Below, one piece after another: positions 21,945-30,477 of a stretch of DNA of 64,000 bases (positions are counted from its first letter, which is position 1; each line of letters starts with the position of its first letter). A program made the position numbers and the translations under genes. The notes below the pieces were generated by a model that did no database searches, was not told the origin of the DNA, and worked only from the letters and a program-made list of their open reading frames with translations. This stretch comes from Methylomonas sp. LW13 (GTDB lineage: Bacteria; Pseudomonadota; Gammaproteobacteria; Methylococcales; Methylomonadaceae): positions 5,146,001 through 5,210,000 of the forward strand of contig NZ_CP033381.1 of the NCBI RefSeq assembly GCF_016865255.1, read 5' to 3'.

Positions 21945-22793
21945 TCAATTGATTTTCTTTATGATGCCCTCCAGCTCTTCCAAACTGGTGTAAGTAAAAA
22001 TCAATTTACCTTTGCCACTGCTCTGATGATTAATTTCCACCTTGGCACCGGTTCGCTCACTCAGGTCACGCTGCAAACGCAAGGTATCCGGATCGACTTT
22101 TTTTACTACCGCAGGTTTATCTTCATGCTGTTCGCGCACCAGCTTTTCTACCGCTCTGACGGTCAAGCCTTGTTTCACAGCTTTATTGGCAATTTCGATT
22201 TGTTTGGCTTCGTCCAACCCCAGCAAGGCGCGGGCATGCCCCATTTCCAGTAAGCCCTTGCCCAACATGCCTTTCACTTCGCCGGCCAACTCCAGCAGAC
22301 GCAATAAATTAGTGATCGTAGTGCGCGACTTGCCTACCGCCGTGGCGATCTGCTGATGGGTGAGTTCAAATTCGTCCTGCAAGCGGTGCAAGGCCTCGGC
22401 TTCTTCCAGCGCATTCAAATCCTCGCGCTGAATGTTTTCAATCAAGGCGATCGCCATCACCGAGCGATCATCCAAATCCTTGACCAACACCGGCACGTCC
22501 CGCAGTTCTGCCAATTGCGCGGCGCGCCAGCGGCGTTCGCCGGCGATGATTTCGTATTTCTCGCTATCTATTTTTCGAACAATGATAGGTTGGATGATGC
22601 CTTGCGCAGCAATCGAATCGGACAACTCCTTCAGCTTCTCCGGATCCATATCCTTGCGCGGCTGATACTTGCCGCGCTGCAAAAATTCAATAGGCAAATT
22701 TTGCGTGTCTTGAGATTTTTCCGCCACCGGCGCGCTCACATCGCCCAACAACTCGCTTAAACCCCGCCCTAAACCGCGTTTTTTTTGCATCAT
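21945..22793 (-). CDS. parB: Chromosome partitioning protein ParB
   Basis: Binds parS sites and spreads by CTP-dependent clamping to mark the origin region. The 282 residues contain the N-terminal CTPase motif (EIIAGERRWRAAQLA, about 90-104), the helix-turn-helix HQQIATAVGKSRTTITNLL (about 148-166) and a C-terminal dimerisation region. Its start overlaps the parA stop by 4 bp. No consensus parS site was found in this window. Confidence 0.97.
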   Translation of the reverse strand: MMQKKRGLGRGLSELLGDVSAPVAEKSQDTQNLPIEFLQRGKYQPRKDMDPEKLKELSDSIAAQGIIQPIIVRKIDSEKYEIIAGERRWRAAQLAELRDVPVLVKDLDDRSVMAIALIENIQREDLNALEEAEALHRLQDEFELTHQQIATAVGKSRTTITNLLRLLELAGEVKGMLGKGLLEMGHARALLGLDEAKQIEIANKAVKQGLTVRAVEKLVREQHEDKPAVVKKVDPDTLRLQRDLSERTGAKVEINHQSSGKGKLIFTYTSLEELEGIIKKIN

Positions 22794-23566
22794 TTTTTTG
22801 CCGCTTTTTCTTTTCTGATCATTTCGCCGGCCAGCGCTATGTATGCCATCGCCCCGCGCGAAGCTTTATCGTAAGCCAGCACCGGCACACCATGACTTGG
22901 CGCCTCTGCCAGACGGATGTTTCTGGGAATAGTGGTCCGGAAGACTTTGTCGCCGAAATACTCAATCAGTTGATCCGAGACGTCTTTGCCCAACCGGCTG
23001 CGGCTATCGACCATGGTTCTGAGGATGCCTTCCAGATACAAACCGGGATTGACGCTATCGCGGATGCTGCGCAGGGTGGACATCAGTGAAGACAATCCCT
23101 CCAGCGAATAATACTCGCACTGCATCGGAATCAATACGCTGTTGGCGGCCACCATTGCATTCAAGGTCAACATATTTAACGACGGCGGACAGTCGATCAA
23201 AATGTAGTCGTATTGATCTTTAATGGTCAGCAAAGCATCGGCCAGACGCCGTTCTCGATGCTGCGCACTCATCAACTGCACTTCAGCGGCGGTTAAATCG
23301 GCGTTACCCGGAATCAAATCAAAACCCAGCTGCTTGTTTTTCACGACAATCTCGGAAACCGGCACTTCTTCCAGCAACAACTCGCAGCTGGAATATTCGA
23401 TTTCTTCCTTATTCACGCCGCAGCCCATGGCCGCGTTGCCTTGCGGGTCCAGGTCGATTAACAACACCTTGCGCTTGGTAGCCGCCAATGCCGCCGCCAG
23501 ATTGACGCTAGTGGTGGTTTTGCCGACGCCGCCTTTTTGGTTGGTAATCGCGATAATCTTAGCCAT
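22790..23566 (-). CDS. parA: Chromosome partitioning ATPase ParA (Soj)
   Basis: Walker-type ATPase that moves ParB-parS complexes on the nucleoid. The 258 residues begin MAKIIAITNQKGGVGKTTTS with the deviant Walker A box (KGGVGKTT, about 10-17). Asp-rich Walker B (DYILIDCPPSLNMLTL) follows. It is of the short chromosomal type, without an N-terminal HTH. It overlaps rsmG by 8 bp and parB by 4 bp, so all three are co-translated. Confidence 0.97.
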   Translation of the reverse strand: MAKIIAITNQKGGVGKTTTSVNLAAALAATKRKVLLIDLDPQGNAAMGCGVNKEEIEYSSCELLLEEVPVSEIVVKNKQLGFDLIPGNADLTAAEVQLMSAQHRERRLADALLTIKDQYDYILIDCPPSLNMLTLNAMVAANSVLIPMQCEYYSLEGLSSLMSTLRSIRDSVNPGLYLEGILRTMVDSRSRLGKDVSDQLIEYFGDKVFRTTIPRNIRLAEAPSHGVPVLAYDKASRGAMAYIALAGEMIRKEKAAKK

Positions 23567-24179
23567 GCTTGGGTTTCTCCAGTCGAATCAGGCAGCGTTC
23601 GGCGTCTATGCCGGGCACCGTCAGCGGAATCACGCTGTATGTTGCGGCCAAGTCTATCAGCTCTTGCTCGGGCTGCTGACCTTTCATCGCCAGCAGCACA
23701 CCATCCTCCGCCAGCAAATGACCGGTGAGCTGCAGAATGTCGGGCATGCTGGCAAACGCCCTGCACAGCACCGTGGAAAATAATTCCGCCGGTTGCAGCA
23801 GTTCAACGCGGCTATGCACGACCTCGACATTTTTCAGCTTTAACTCCAGCACAGCCTGCTGGACGAAGCGGGTTTTCTTGGAATTGGAATCGACCAAGGT
23901 GAAATGACAATCCGGCCGGCAAACCGCCAACGGAATCCCCGGCAAACCAGCACCGGTTCCGATGTCGGCAACACGCGAACCATGAAGATACGGCAGAATC
24001 GCCAAGCTATCCAGAATGTGTAGACTGACCATCTCCAGCGGATCGCGCACCGCCGTCAGGTTATAGGCTTTGTTCCATTTTTCAATTAGTTTTATGAAGG
24101 CTAGCAAGCAAGTGACTTGTGGCTCAGACAGCGCAAGATCGGCAAGGCCGGCATTTAAACGGGTGATAAGTGAATCCAT
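23559..24179 (-). CDS. rsmG: 16S rRNA (guanine-N7) methyltransferase RsmG (GidB)
   Basis: Methylates N7 of G527 of 16S rRNA with SAM as donor. The 206 residues show the SAM-binding motif VADIGTGAGLPGIPLAV (about 71-87) and the family start LLAFIKLIEKWNKAYNLTAV. It leads the rsmG-parA-parB unit. In related genomes mnmG directly precedes it. Here about 890 bp carrying a toxin-antitoxin pair and a small gene separate the two. Confidence 0.96.
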   Translation of the reverse strand: MDSLITRLNAGLADLALSEPQVTCLLAFIKLIEKWNKAYNLTAVRDPLEMVSLHILDSLAILPYLHGSRVADIGTGAGLPGIPLAVCRPDCHFTLVDSNSKKTRFVQQAVLELKLKNVEVVHSRVELLQPAELFSTVLCRAFASMPDILQLTGHLLAEDGVLLAMKGQQPEQELIDLAATYSVIPLTVPGIDAERCLIRLEKPKHG

Positions 24180-24251
24180 GTCAATTCAAAATGAAATCCA
24201 GGCAAGCCTTTTCAAAGCGAACCCCGTCAGAACTCGCGTTATTTCGAACAT

Positions 24252-24527
24252 TTAAAGCTTTAGCTCCAAAACAAACTCAACATACCGGCGCATTGCGGAA
24301 CAGTAGTTGCGAATGGTTTTTGGCTCCCTTTGACTAGTGAATTTTTGCACGATGTTGTTTATATCTTCCTCTGATTTGAGTAACGACGGCGTTATCTCTT
24401 GCCCAATAAGCGTTGCTACTGAGCGAAGATAGGAGATATACGAATCTGGTGACGAAGCAACATGATCATTTGCGCCAACACCGCGTTTCTGAATAAACTC
24501 AAGATATTGCTTTTCATGCTGAATCAT
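24252..24527 (-). CDS. Small hypothetical protein, core-binding (SAM-like) fold suggested
   Basis: About 91 residues from the ATG at 24527, which has TAGGAAC at a proper distance; an upstream ATG at 24548 is also in frame. The pattern EKQYLEFIQKRG..., then SYISYLRSVATLIG, and the C-terminal TIRNYCSAMRRYVEFVLE, resembles the helical N-terminal DNA-binding domain of tyrosine recombinases. No catalytic domain follows. It could be a free-standing small protein or a leftover of a longer gene. It lies in the block between rsmG and mnmG. Confidence 0.45.
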   Translation of the reverse strand: MIQHEKQYLEFIQKRGVGANDHVASSPDSYISYLRSVATLIGQEITPSLLKSEEDINNIVQKFTSQREPKTIRNYCSAMRRYVEFVLELKL

Positions 24528-24567
24528 TAAATTGTTCCTAGCTCCCATATTTTACAGTGGACAATCC

Positions 24568-24831
24568 TTAGTTATAAACCGAGGAACGATGATCCAACCC
24601 TACCACCAGAATCAAAAGCCGGTCATCGACTATCCGTGCCAGAATTCGATAATCGCCAACGCGATAACGCCACAACCCCGCCAAAGGCCCTTGCAAGGCT
24701 TTGCCGTTAGCACGCGGGTCGTCGAGCACTTGCAATTTTAACCAGTAATCCTGCAGCCGCTTTTTGGTGGTGGCGTCCAGTTTGGCGAATTGCTTGGCGA
24801 CTTTGGGGGTAAATTCGACCCTATACCCCAT
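24568..24831 (-). CDS. RelE/ParE-family toxin
   Basis: About 87 residues from the internal ATG at 24831 (MGYRVEFTPKVAKQF), which overlaps the antitoxin stop by 11 bp. An ATG at 24840 would add three residues. The sequence has the RelE-fold elements: a helix with DATTKKRLQDYWLKL, then LQGPLAGLWRYRVGDYRILA and the C-terminal strand LLILVVGLDHRSSVY. RelE-type members cut mRNA on the ribosome and ParE-type members poison gyrase; the target cannot be decided here. The arginines and tyrosine of RYRVGDYRIL are the usual conserved ones. Confidence 0.85.
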   Translation of the reverse strand: MGYRVEFTPKVAKQFAKLDATTKKRLQDYWLKLQVLDDPRANGKALQGPLAGLWRYRVGDYRILARIVDDRLLILVVGLDHRSSVYN

Positions 24832-25033
24832 GCTCGGCAATTAATTTGTCCAAAGGTATCGAGGCTTCGCCACTGGCGATGAAATCGCGGTAGGCGGCTT
24901 CCGCAGTCTGCGCATCGGCCTTGTCTTCCAGATAACTTTCCAGCAAGCGGTCAACAAATTGCGCAAGACTTTGACCTTCGTCTTGCGCGGCATGAATCAG
25001 GCGGCTTTCGACATTCGCAGGTAATTCAATCAT
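24821..25033 (-). CDS. Antitoxin of the RelE-type pair (ribbon-helix-helix type)
   Basis: A 70-residue acidic protein starting MIELPANVESRLIHAAQDEG. The N-terminal half fits a ribbon-helix-helix DNA-binding unit (SLAQFVDRLLESYLED), and the tail (ASGEASIPLDKLIAEHG) is the segment that usually wraps the toxin. The gene lies directly upstream of the toxin and overlaps it, as is standard for autoregulated toxin-antitoxin operons. TAGGAGCGTATG provides the start. Confidence 0.82.
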   Translation of the reverse strand: MIELPANVESRLIHAAQDEGQSLAQFVDRLLESYLEDKADAQTAEAAYRDFIASGEASIPLDKLIAEHGV

Positions 25034-25073
25034 CGCATACGCTCCTAAAGTGGGCTAATGTCTTGGCAGATTA

Positions 25074-26948
25074 TCAAGCGCTTTTCTTCTTCAAATGCAC
25101 CAACAACAATGAAATCGCCGCCGGGGTAATTCCGGGAATCCGCGAGGCTTGGCCCAAGGTTTCCGGACGCTGCTTTTTCAATTTTTCGCTGACTTCGTTA
25201 GACAGGCCCGATACTAGGCTGTAATCGACGTTTTCGGGTAATTTCAAATGTTCGTAGCGCTGAGTCCGGTTAATTTCGGTTTGCTGCCTGTCGATATAAC
25301 CGGCGTATTTGGCTTGGATCGCCACCTGCTCGGCCACTTGTTCATCCACCTCGGTTTCATCGCTGAAACGCAGCAGATTCTCGACATCCACTTCCGGCCG
25401 GCGCAGCATTTCCATCAGGCTGGCTTCTTTCAACAGCTTTTTGCCCCACAATTGCTCGGCCAGCGCGGCTTCATCCGATTCGGTGCGTATCCATTTTTTA
25501 GCCAACTTGCCTTGCAAATTGGCGATGGCCTCGCGCTTTTCTTCAAAGCGCTGCCAGCGGGCATCGTCAACCAAGCCCAGTTCTCGACCTTGTTCGGTCA
25601 AACGCAGATCTGCATTGTCTTCGCGCAGTTGCAAACGATATTCGGCGCGACTGGTAAACATCCGGTACGGCTCGGCGGTGCCGCGCGTGATCAAATCATC
25701 GATCATCACGCCGATGTAGGCTTCGTCACGGCCGGGACACCAACTTTCCAGGCCTTTGGCCAGACGCGCCGCATTCAAACCGGCGATCAAGCCTTGGGCA
25801 GCAGCTTCTTCGTAGCCAGTGGTGCCATTGATCTGGCCGGCGAAGAACAGTGCGTTCATATGCTTGGTTTCCAGCGAGGTTTTCAAATCGCGCGGATCGA
25901 AAAAATCGTACTCGATCGCATAACCGGGACGCACGATTTCCGCATTCTCGAAACCCAGCATGGTCCGGATGAATCGATACTGAATATCAAACGGCAGGCT
26001 GGTGGAAATGCCGTTGGGATAGACTTCGTTGGTGGTCAAACCTTCCGGTTCAACGAAAATCTGGTGTGAATCGCGGTCGGCAAAACGCACTACCTTATCT
26101 TCAATGGACGGACAGTAACGTGGCCCCACGCCTTCGATAATGCCGGAATACATTGGCGACCGATCCAGACCGGAGCGAATGATGTCGTGGGTTTCTTGAT
26201 TGGTACGGGTGATATGGCAGCAAATTTGCCGTGGGTGCTGTTCGCGGCTACCCATGAACGAAAATACCGGCAACGGCGTGTCGCCGTGCTGTTCCTGCAA
26301 CTTGCTGTAATCGATAGTGCGGCCGTCGATACGCGCCGGGGTACCGGTTTTCAAACGGCCAATACGAAACGGCAGCTCCCGCAAACGCTCGGCCAAGGCA
26401 ATCGATGCAGCATCCCCGGCGCGGCCGCCGCTGTAATTTTCCAAGCCGATGTGGATACGGCCCGCCAAAAAGGTACCGGCGGTCAACACCACCGCTCTGG
26501 CGTTGAACTCCAGCCCCATTTGGGTTTTGACACCGGTCACGCGGTCGCCCTGCACGATCAGATCGGATACGGTTTGTTGAAACAGCGCCAGATTGGGCTG
26601 ATTTTCCAGCGCTGTGCGCACCGCTTGCTTGTAAAGCATCCGGTCCGCCTGCGCCCGGGTCGCCCGTACCGCCGGGCCTTTGCTGGCATTCAAGATACGG
26701 AACTGGATGCCGCCTATATCGATGGCCTGCGCCATAATGCCGCCCAGCGCATCCACCTCCTTGACCAGATGACCCTTACCAATCCCGCCGATGGCCGGGT
26801 TGCAACTCATCTGCCCTAGGGTCTCAATGTTTTGCGATAACAACAGAGTTTGCGCACCAGAACGGGCAGCAGCCAAGGCTGCCTCGGTACCGGCATGGCC
26901 ACCACCCACTACGATCACATCAAAGTCTTTCTGGAATTTCACAGGCAA
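25074..26948 (-). CDS. mnmG: tRNA uridine 5-carboxymethylaminomethyl modification enzyme MnmG (GidA)
   Basis: With MnmE it installs the cmnm5 group on wobble uridine 34 of certain tRNAs, using FAD. The 624 residues start with the dinucleotide-binding motif [20 protein letters not shown] and contain the family signatures [15 protein letters not shown] and [12 protein letters not shown]. Length fits the family (about 630). The C-terminal helical domain ends in [16 protein letters not shown]. Downstream lies the toxin-antitoxin block instead of rsmG directly. MnmE is not encoded in this window. Confidence 0.98.
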   Translation of the reverse strand: MPVKFQKDFDVIVVGGGHAGTEAALAAARSGAQTLLLSQNIETLGQMSCNPAIGGIGKGHLVKEVDALGGIMAQAIDIGGIQFRILNASKGPAVRATRAQADRMLYKQAVRTALENQPNLALFQQTVSDLIVQGDRVTGVKTQMGLEFNARAVVLTAGTFLAGRIHIGLENYSGGRAGDAASIALAERLRELPFRIGRLKTGTPARIDGRTIDYSKLQEQHGDTPLPVFSFMGSREQHPRQICCHITRTNQETHDIIRSGLDRSPMYSGIIEGVGPRYCPSIEDKVVRFADRDSHQIFVEPEGLTTNEVYPNGISTSLPFDIQYRFIRTMLGFENAEIVRPGYAIEYDFFDPRDLKTSLETKHMNALFFAGQINGTTGYEEAAAQGLIAGLNAARLAKGLESWCPGRDEAYIGVMIDDLITRGTAEPYRMFTSRAEYRLQLREDNADLRLTEQGRELGLVDDARWQRFEEKREAIANLQGKLAKKWIRTESDEAALAEQLWGKKLLKEASLMEMLRRPEVDVENLLRFSDETEVDEQVAEQVAIQAKYAGYIDRQQTEINRTQRYEHLKLPENVDYSLVSGLSNEVSEKLKKQRPETLGQASRIPGITPAAISLLLVHLKKKSA

Positions 26949-26996
26949 TCTATGTTCAAATAAAACGTTATTTTAATAGCTTGCGGAGAAAAAAGC

Positions 26997-27236
26997 ATGA
27001 GAAAACAAAACCCCAACAAGGACTTGCAAGACAAGCCCAACAAAAACCCGGTGGCGAAATTCGCCCATCAGTTCAACAAAGCGCAGGTTTTCGCCGACAA
27101 AACTCGCTATAGCCGCAAAGCCAAACACGCTGGCCTGGAGCCTTTCGTAATCGTTGCCAACTCAGCAATTACGAAAGGCTCCAGGCATATGAACATCGCT
27201 TCTGCCGCTAAGCAGTCGCGGGCAATTGCCGCTTAA
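26997..27236 (+). CDS. Small basic protein, ArfA-like ribosome-rescue factor candidate
   Basis: Up to 79 residues, starting at an ATG preceded by TGCGGAGAAAAAAGC. The core VFADKTRYSRKAKHAGLEPF is strongly basic, and its Y-x-RK-x-KH element matches the conserved SYMRKGKHG segment of E. coli ArfA, which recruits RF2 to ribosomes stalled on non-stop mRNA. Similarity to other small basic KNPVAK-type proteins of unknown role (DUF7230-like) is an alternative. Directly after the basic core the coding frame runs through a perfect 19-bp inverted repeat (27133-27186). In E. coli arfA a comparable hairpin leads to truncated, non-stop mRNA. The last 25 residues look unlike a conserved domain. Confidence 0.5.
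   Translation: MRKQNPNKDLQDKPNKNPVAKFAHQFNKAQVFADKTRYSRKAKHAGLEPFVIVANSAITKGSRHMNIASAAKQSRAIAA
27133..27186 (+). promoter_or_regulatory. Perfect 19-bp stem hairpin inside the ArfA-like coding frame
   Basis: GCCTGGAGCCTTTCGTAAT (27133-27151) is the exact reverse complement of 27168-27186, with a 16-base loop. No T tract follows, so processing by RNase III is more likely than intrinsic termination. It spans the end of the conserved basic core of the gene at 26997-27236. Confidence 0.85.
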
Positions 27237-27263
27237 TGCCGCAGATTGAGGACTCCCACAGCA

Positions 27264-27872
27264 GTGAAAGCAAGCATAGAAGATAAAGTTCAAACCCGAA
27301 TTCCCACCAAGCACGGCGAATTCATCCTCCACTACTACAGCAACAGCCTCGACAAAAAAGAACACGTCGCCTTCGTGAAAGGCGAGGTAGCCGGCAAGGA
27401 AGACGTTCCGGTACGCATCCATTCCGAGTGTTTCACCGGCGATGTGCTGGGCTCACGGCGCTGCGACTGTGGCGAACAGCTGGATATGGCGCTGGATTTG
27501 ATCAACACCGCCGGCTGCGGCGTTTTGATTTATTTACGCCAGGAAGGCCGCGGCATCGGTTTGCTGAAAAAGCTCCAGGCTTACAATCTGCAGGACCAAG
27601 GCCTGGATACCGTCGATGCCAACATCAAGCTAGGCCACCTCGCCGACGAGCGCCAATACGACATCGCCGCGCTGATTTTGAATAGCCTGCAAGTGCGCTC
27701 CATTGAGCTCATCACCAACAATCCATTGAAAATCGACGAACTCACCAAGCTGGGGATTCAGGTGAACAACCGTATCGCTATCGAAACCCGCATTCATCAA
27801 GACAATCTTGAATATCTGAAAACCAAAGCCGAACGCATGAGCCACATGCTGTCGATGCCTAACAGCAAATAA
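27264..27872 (+). CDS. ribA: GTP cyclohydrolase II
   Basis: Opens the GTP ring in the first step of riboflavin synthesis. About 202 residues from the GTG at 27264, which lies 12 bases after GAGG; a TTG at 27246 is an alternative start. The zinc-binding cysteines are in CFTGDVLGSRRCDCGEQL, followed by the catalytic region YLRQEGRGIGLLKKL and NNPLKIDEL. No DHBP synthase domain is fused. The Lon-type gene follows 8 bp later on the same strand. Confidence 0.96.
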   Translation: MKASIEDKVQTRIPTKHGEFILHYYSNSLDKKEHVAFVKGEVAGKEDVPVRIHSECFTGDVLGSRRCDCGEQLDMALDLINTAGCGVLIYLRQEGRGIGLLKKLQAYNLQDQGLDTVDANIKLGHLADERQYDIAALILNSLQVRSIELITNNPLKIDELTKLGIQVNNRIAIETRIHQDNLEYLKTKAERMSHMLSMPNSK

Positions 27873-27880
27873 CCCGCATC

Positions 27881-30268
27881 ATGCTTGAACAATTGAAATT
27901 GCCGGTCTCGGCCCTGAAGCTGGCGATTGACCTGCCCAGTGCCGCGCCAAGCGCACAACACAACGTCATCCTCGGCCAAACTCGCGCCCAATCCGCTTTA
28001 GCGTTTGGCATTGCGATGAAGGCGCCGGGCTATAACATCTTTGTGATGGGCGACCCCGGCACCGGCCGCTTGTCCATGGTCAGCCATTATTTAAGCACCT
28101 ATGCCGAACAGCAAGAATCGTCGCTGTCTTATGCCTACGTCGATAACTTCGAGAATCAGCGCGAGCCAGTGGCTATCGAATTGCCGTCCGGGGAAGGGCA
28201 TAGTTTTGCCAAGGACATCGAAAAGCTGATTGATGACGTGCTGGCCACCTTTCCGGCCGCCTTCGAAAGCCCTAGTTACCAACAGAAAAAGACGGCGATA
28301 GAGCGCCGCTTTAACCAGCGTTACAACGCCGCCATCGATCTGGTCGACGCCAAAGCCCGCGAGATGAGCGTGGCGCTGTATCGTGACAGCGACACCATCA
28401 CTTTTCTACCAATCCGCAACGACAAGGCGCTAGATGAAGACCAATTCACTCTACTGCCGCAAGCGGAGCGCGACGCCTTCCACCAACACACTGAAGAGTT
28501 GGAAGAATTTCTCGGCGACGTATTGCTGGAACTGCCGCAATGGCGGCGTACGCTGGTGGAAGAAACCCGCCAGCTCGACAACGACACCATCAAGCAAGCG
28601 TTGGAGCCGCTGCTGGCCGAGCTGAACGACAAATACCAAAATGTCGATGACGTCATTTCTTACTTGGCGGAAATCGAAAAAAGCCTGAGCAATACCATCG
28701 GCGAATTGCTGATGCCCAGCCGCAGCCAGGATAGCCGAGAGATCATCGCCAAGCGCTTGGCGCTAATCGAGCAATATCTGCCCAATATCCTGGTCGATTG
28801 CAAACACGACGGCAACGGCGCACCAGTCATTTACGAACCACATCCGATCTATCAAAATCTGTTCGGCCGCATTGAGTACATCAGCGACCAAGGCACGCTG
28901 TTGACCAGCTATCGGCGCATTTGCCCTGGCTCCTTGCATCGCGCCAACGGCGGTTATCTGATACTGGATGCGGAAAAAGTCCTGACTTATCCCTTCGTCT
29001 GGGAAGGCCTGAAACGGGCATTACAGGCCGGCCGCATCGAGATTGAATCACCGTATTCCGAGTTGGGCATCAATACCATCACCCTAAAGCCCGGCGTAAT
29101 CCCGCTCAATGTCAAAGTGATTCTGGTCGGCTCCCGCGATATTTATTATTTGCTGGAAGAGCTGGATAGCGAATTTAACGAAATGTTTCGGGTGCTGGCC
29201 GACTTTGATGACCATATCAAACGCAGCCCGGACAACGTTAGCCAGTTTGTGACCTTGCTAAAACGCCACGCCGCCGACTCCGGCGCCAAAGCCTTGACCG
29301 ATGGCGCTTTGCTGCGCTTGATCGAATACAGCTGCCGGCTGGCGGAAAACCAACAACGCCTGTCCGCGCACGTCAACAGCTGTCTGGAAATCATCGCCGA
29401 AGCCAACCTGCTAGCCGACCAAACCAACGCGATTAATATTGATAAGGCCGAGATCGAACTGGCACTATCGGCACGAGAACAACGCAACGGCCGCATCGCC
29501 GAAGCCATCCTGGAAGAAATGCTGGAAGGCACCATCCTGATCGACACCGACGGCGAAGCCATCGGCAAGGTCAACGGCCTGACGGTGATGGACATCGGCG
29601 GCAGCAGCTTCGGCGCGCCGGCGCGGATCACCGCCACCGTGCATCCCGGTTCCCGAGGCATCGTCGATATCGAGCGCGAAGTGGAACTGGGCCAACCCAT
29701 CCATTCCAAAGGCGTAATGATTTTGAGCGGCTATCTCGGCCATTGCTATGCCCAGCAATTTCCGTTGGCCATCTCCGCCAGCATTGCCATGGAGCAGTCT
29801 TACGGCCACATAGACGGCGACAGCGCCTCCTTGGCCGAGCTGTGCTGTTTGATCTCGGCACTGACGCGCACGCCGATTCAACAAGGCTTTGCCATGACCG
29901 GCTCGATCAATCAGTACGGCGAAGTACAAGCCATCGGCGGCGTCAACGAAAAAATCGAAGGCTTTTTCGAACTCTGCGCGGCGCGCGGTTTGACCGGCAA
30001 ACAAGCCGTGATCATTCCGGCATCCAACAAACGCAATTTGATGCTAAAGCAACAAGTGGTGGATGCCGTCGAGCAAGGCCTATTTGCCATTTACACCGTT
30101 TCCAGCGCCGATGAAGCGTTAAGCCTGCTAACCGGCCAGGAAGCCGGCAAGCTCAATGCGGAAGGCCAGTATCCGGAAGGCAGCGTCAACTTCAAGGCTG
30201 TGGCCCGTTTAAAGGAAATTTCCGATATGTCGGTGGACGAGGATAAGGAGACCGAGACCGGGGCATAA
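27881..30268 (+). CDS. Lon-type ATP-dependent protease homologue (S16 peptidase, YcbZ/LonC-like)
   Basis: A 795-residue protein of the Lon-related family with an N-terminal AAA-type region, a long helical insert (about 100-320) and a C-terminal S16 protease domain. The catalytic serine lies in DGDSASLAEL and the lysine in AIGGVNEKIEGFF, spaced as in the Lon Ser-Lys dyad. The P-loop position reads GDPGTGRLSM: the usual lysine after the last glycine is Arg, as seen in parts of this family, so ATP use may be weak or absent. Likely role: protein quality control in the cytoplasm. Confidence 0.88.
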   Translation: MLEQLKLPVSALKLAIDLPSAAPSAQHNVILGQTRAQSALAFGIAMKAPGYNIFVMGDPGTGRLSMVSHYLSTYAEQQESSLSYAYVDNFENQREPVAIELPSGEGHSFAKDIEKLIDDVLATFPAAFESPSYQQKKTAIERRFNQRYNAAIDLVDAKAREMSVALYRDSDTITFLPIRNDKALDEDQFTLLPQAERDAFHQHTEELEEFLGDVLLELPQWRRTLVEETRQLDNDTIKQALEPLLAELNDKYQNVDDVISYLAEIEKSLSNTIGELLMPSRSQDSREIIAKRLALIEQYLPNILVDCKHDGNGAPVIYEPHPIYQNLFGRIEYISDQGTLLTSYRRICPGSLHRANGGYLILDAEKVLTYPFVWEGLKRALQAGRIEIESPYSELGINTITLKPGVIPLNVKVILVGSRDIYYLLEELDSEFNEMFRVLADFDDHIKRSPDNVSQFVTLLKRHAADSGAKALTDGALLRLIEYSCRLAENQQRLSAHVNSCLEIIAEANLLADQTNAINIDKAEIELALSAREQRNGRIAEAILEEMLEGTILIDTDGEAIGKVNGLTVMDIGGSSFGAPARITATVHPGSRGIVDIEREVELGQPIHSKGVMILSGYLGHCYAQQFPLAISASIAMEQSYGHIDGDSASLAELCCLISALTRTPIQQGFAMTGSINQYGEVQAIGGVNEKIEGFFELCAARGLTGKQAVIIPASNKRNLMLKQQVVDAVEQGLFAIYTVSSADEALSLLTGQEAGKLNAEGQYPEGSVNFKAVARLKEISDMSVDEDKETETGA

Positions 30269-30406
30269 CGCCGCGTCGCTCGGCTCATCAACCAAGATTG
30301 CAGCAAGATACAACCCGCGCAGTCGGTGGCAACCGATTGAAAATGCTCACTATAGCTGAGACATGCGTGAGGTCAAACCCTTAAAAGCGCGGGCTTCAAT
30401 AAACCT

Positions 30407-30444
30407 GGTTAGCCTTAATCGAAGACATTCGGATAAGGCTAACC
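30407..30444. terminator. Hairpin between convergent genes
   Basis: GGTTAGCCTTA (30407-30417) and TAAGGCTAACC (30434-30444) form an 11-bp perfect stem around a 16-base loop. It lies between the convergent Lon-type and metalloprotease genes, but there is no clear T run on either side. Confidence 0.5.
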
Positions 30445-30477
30445 AAGCAGCTTAGAATACAAAAAAGTTATCGCAAG

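Noticed and set aside
22165-22180. TGTTTCAC half of a parS-like site inside parB
   Set aside because: Only the left half of the palindrome is present; the right half does not match.
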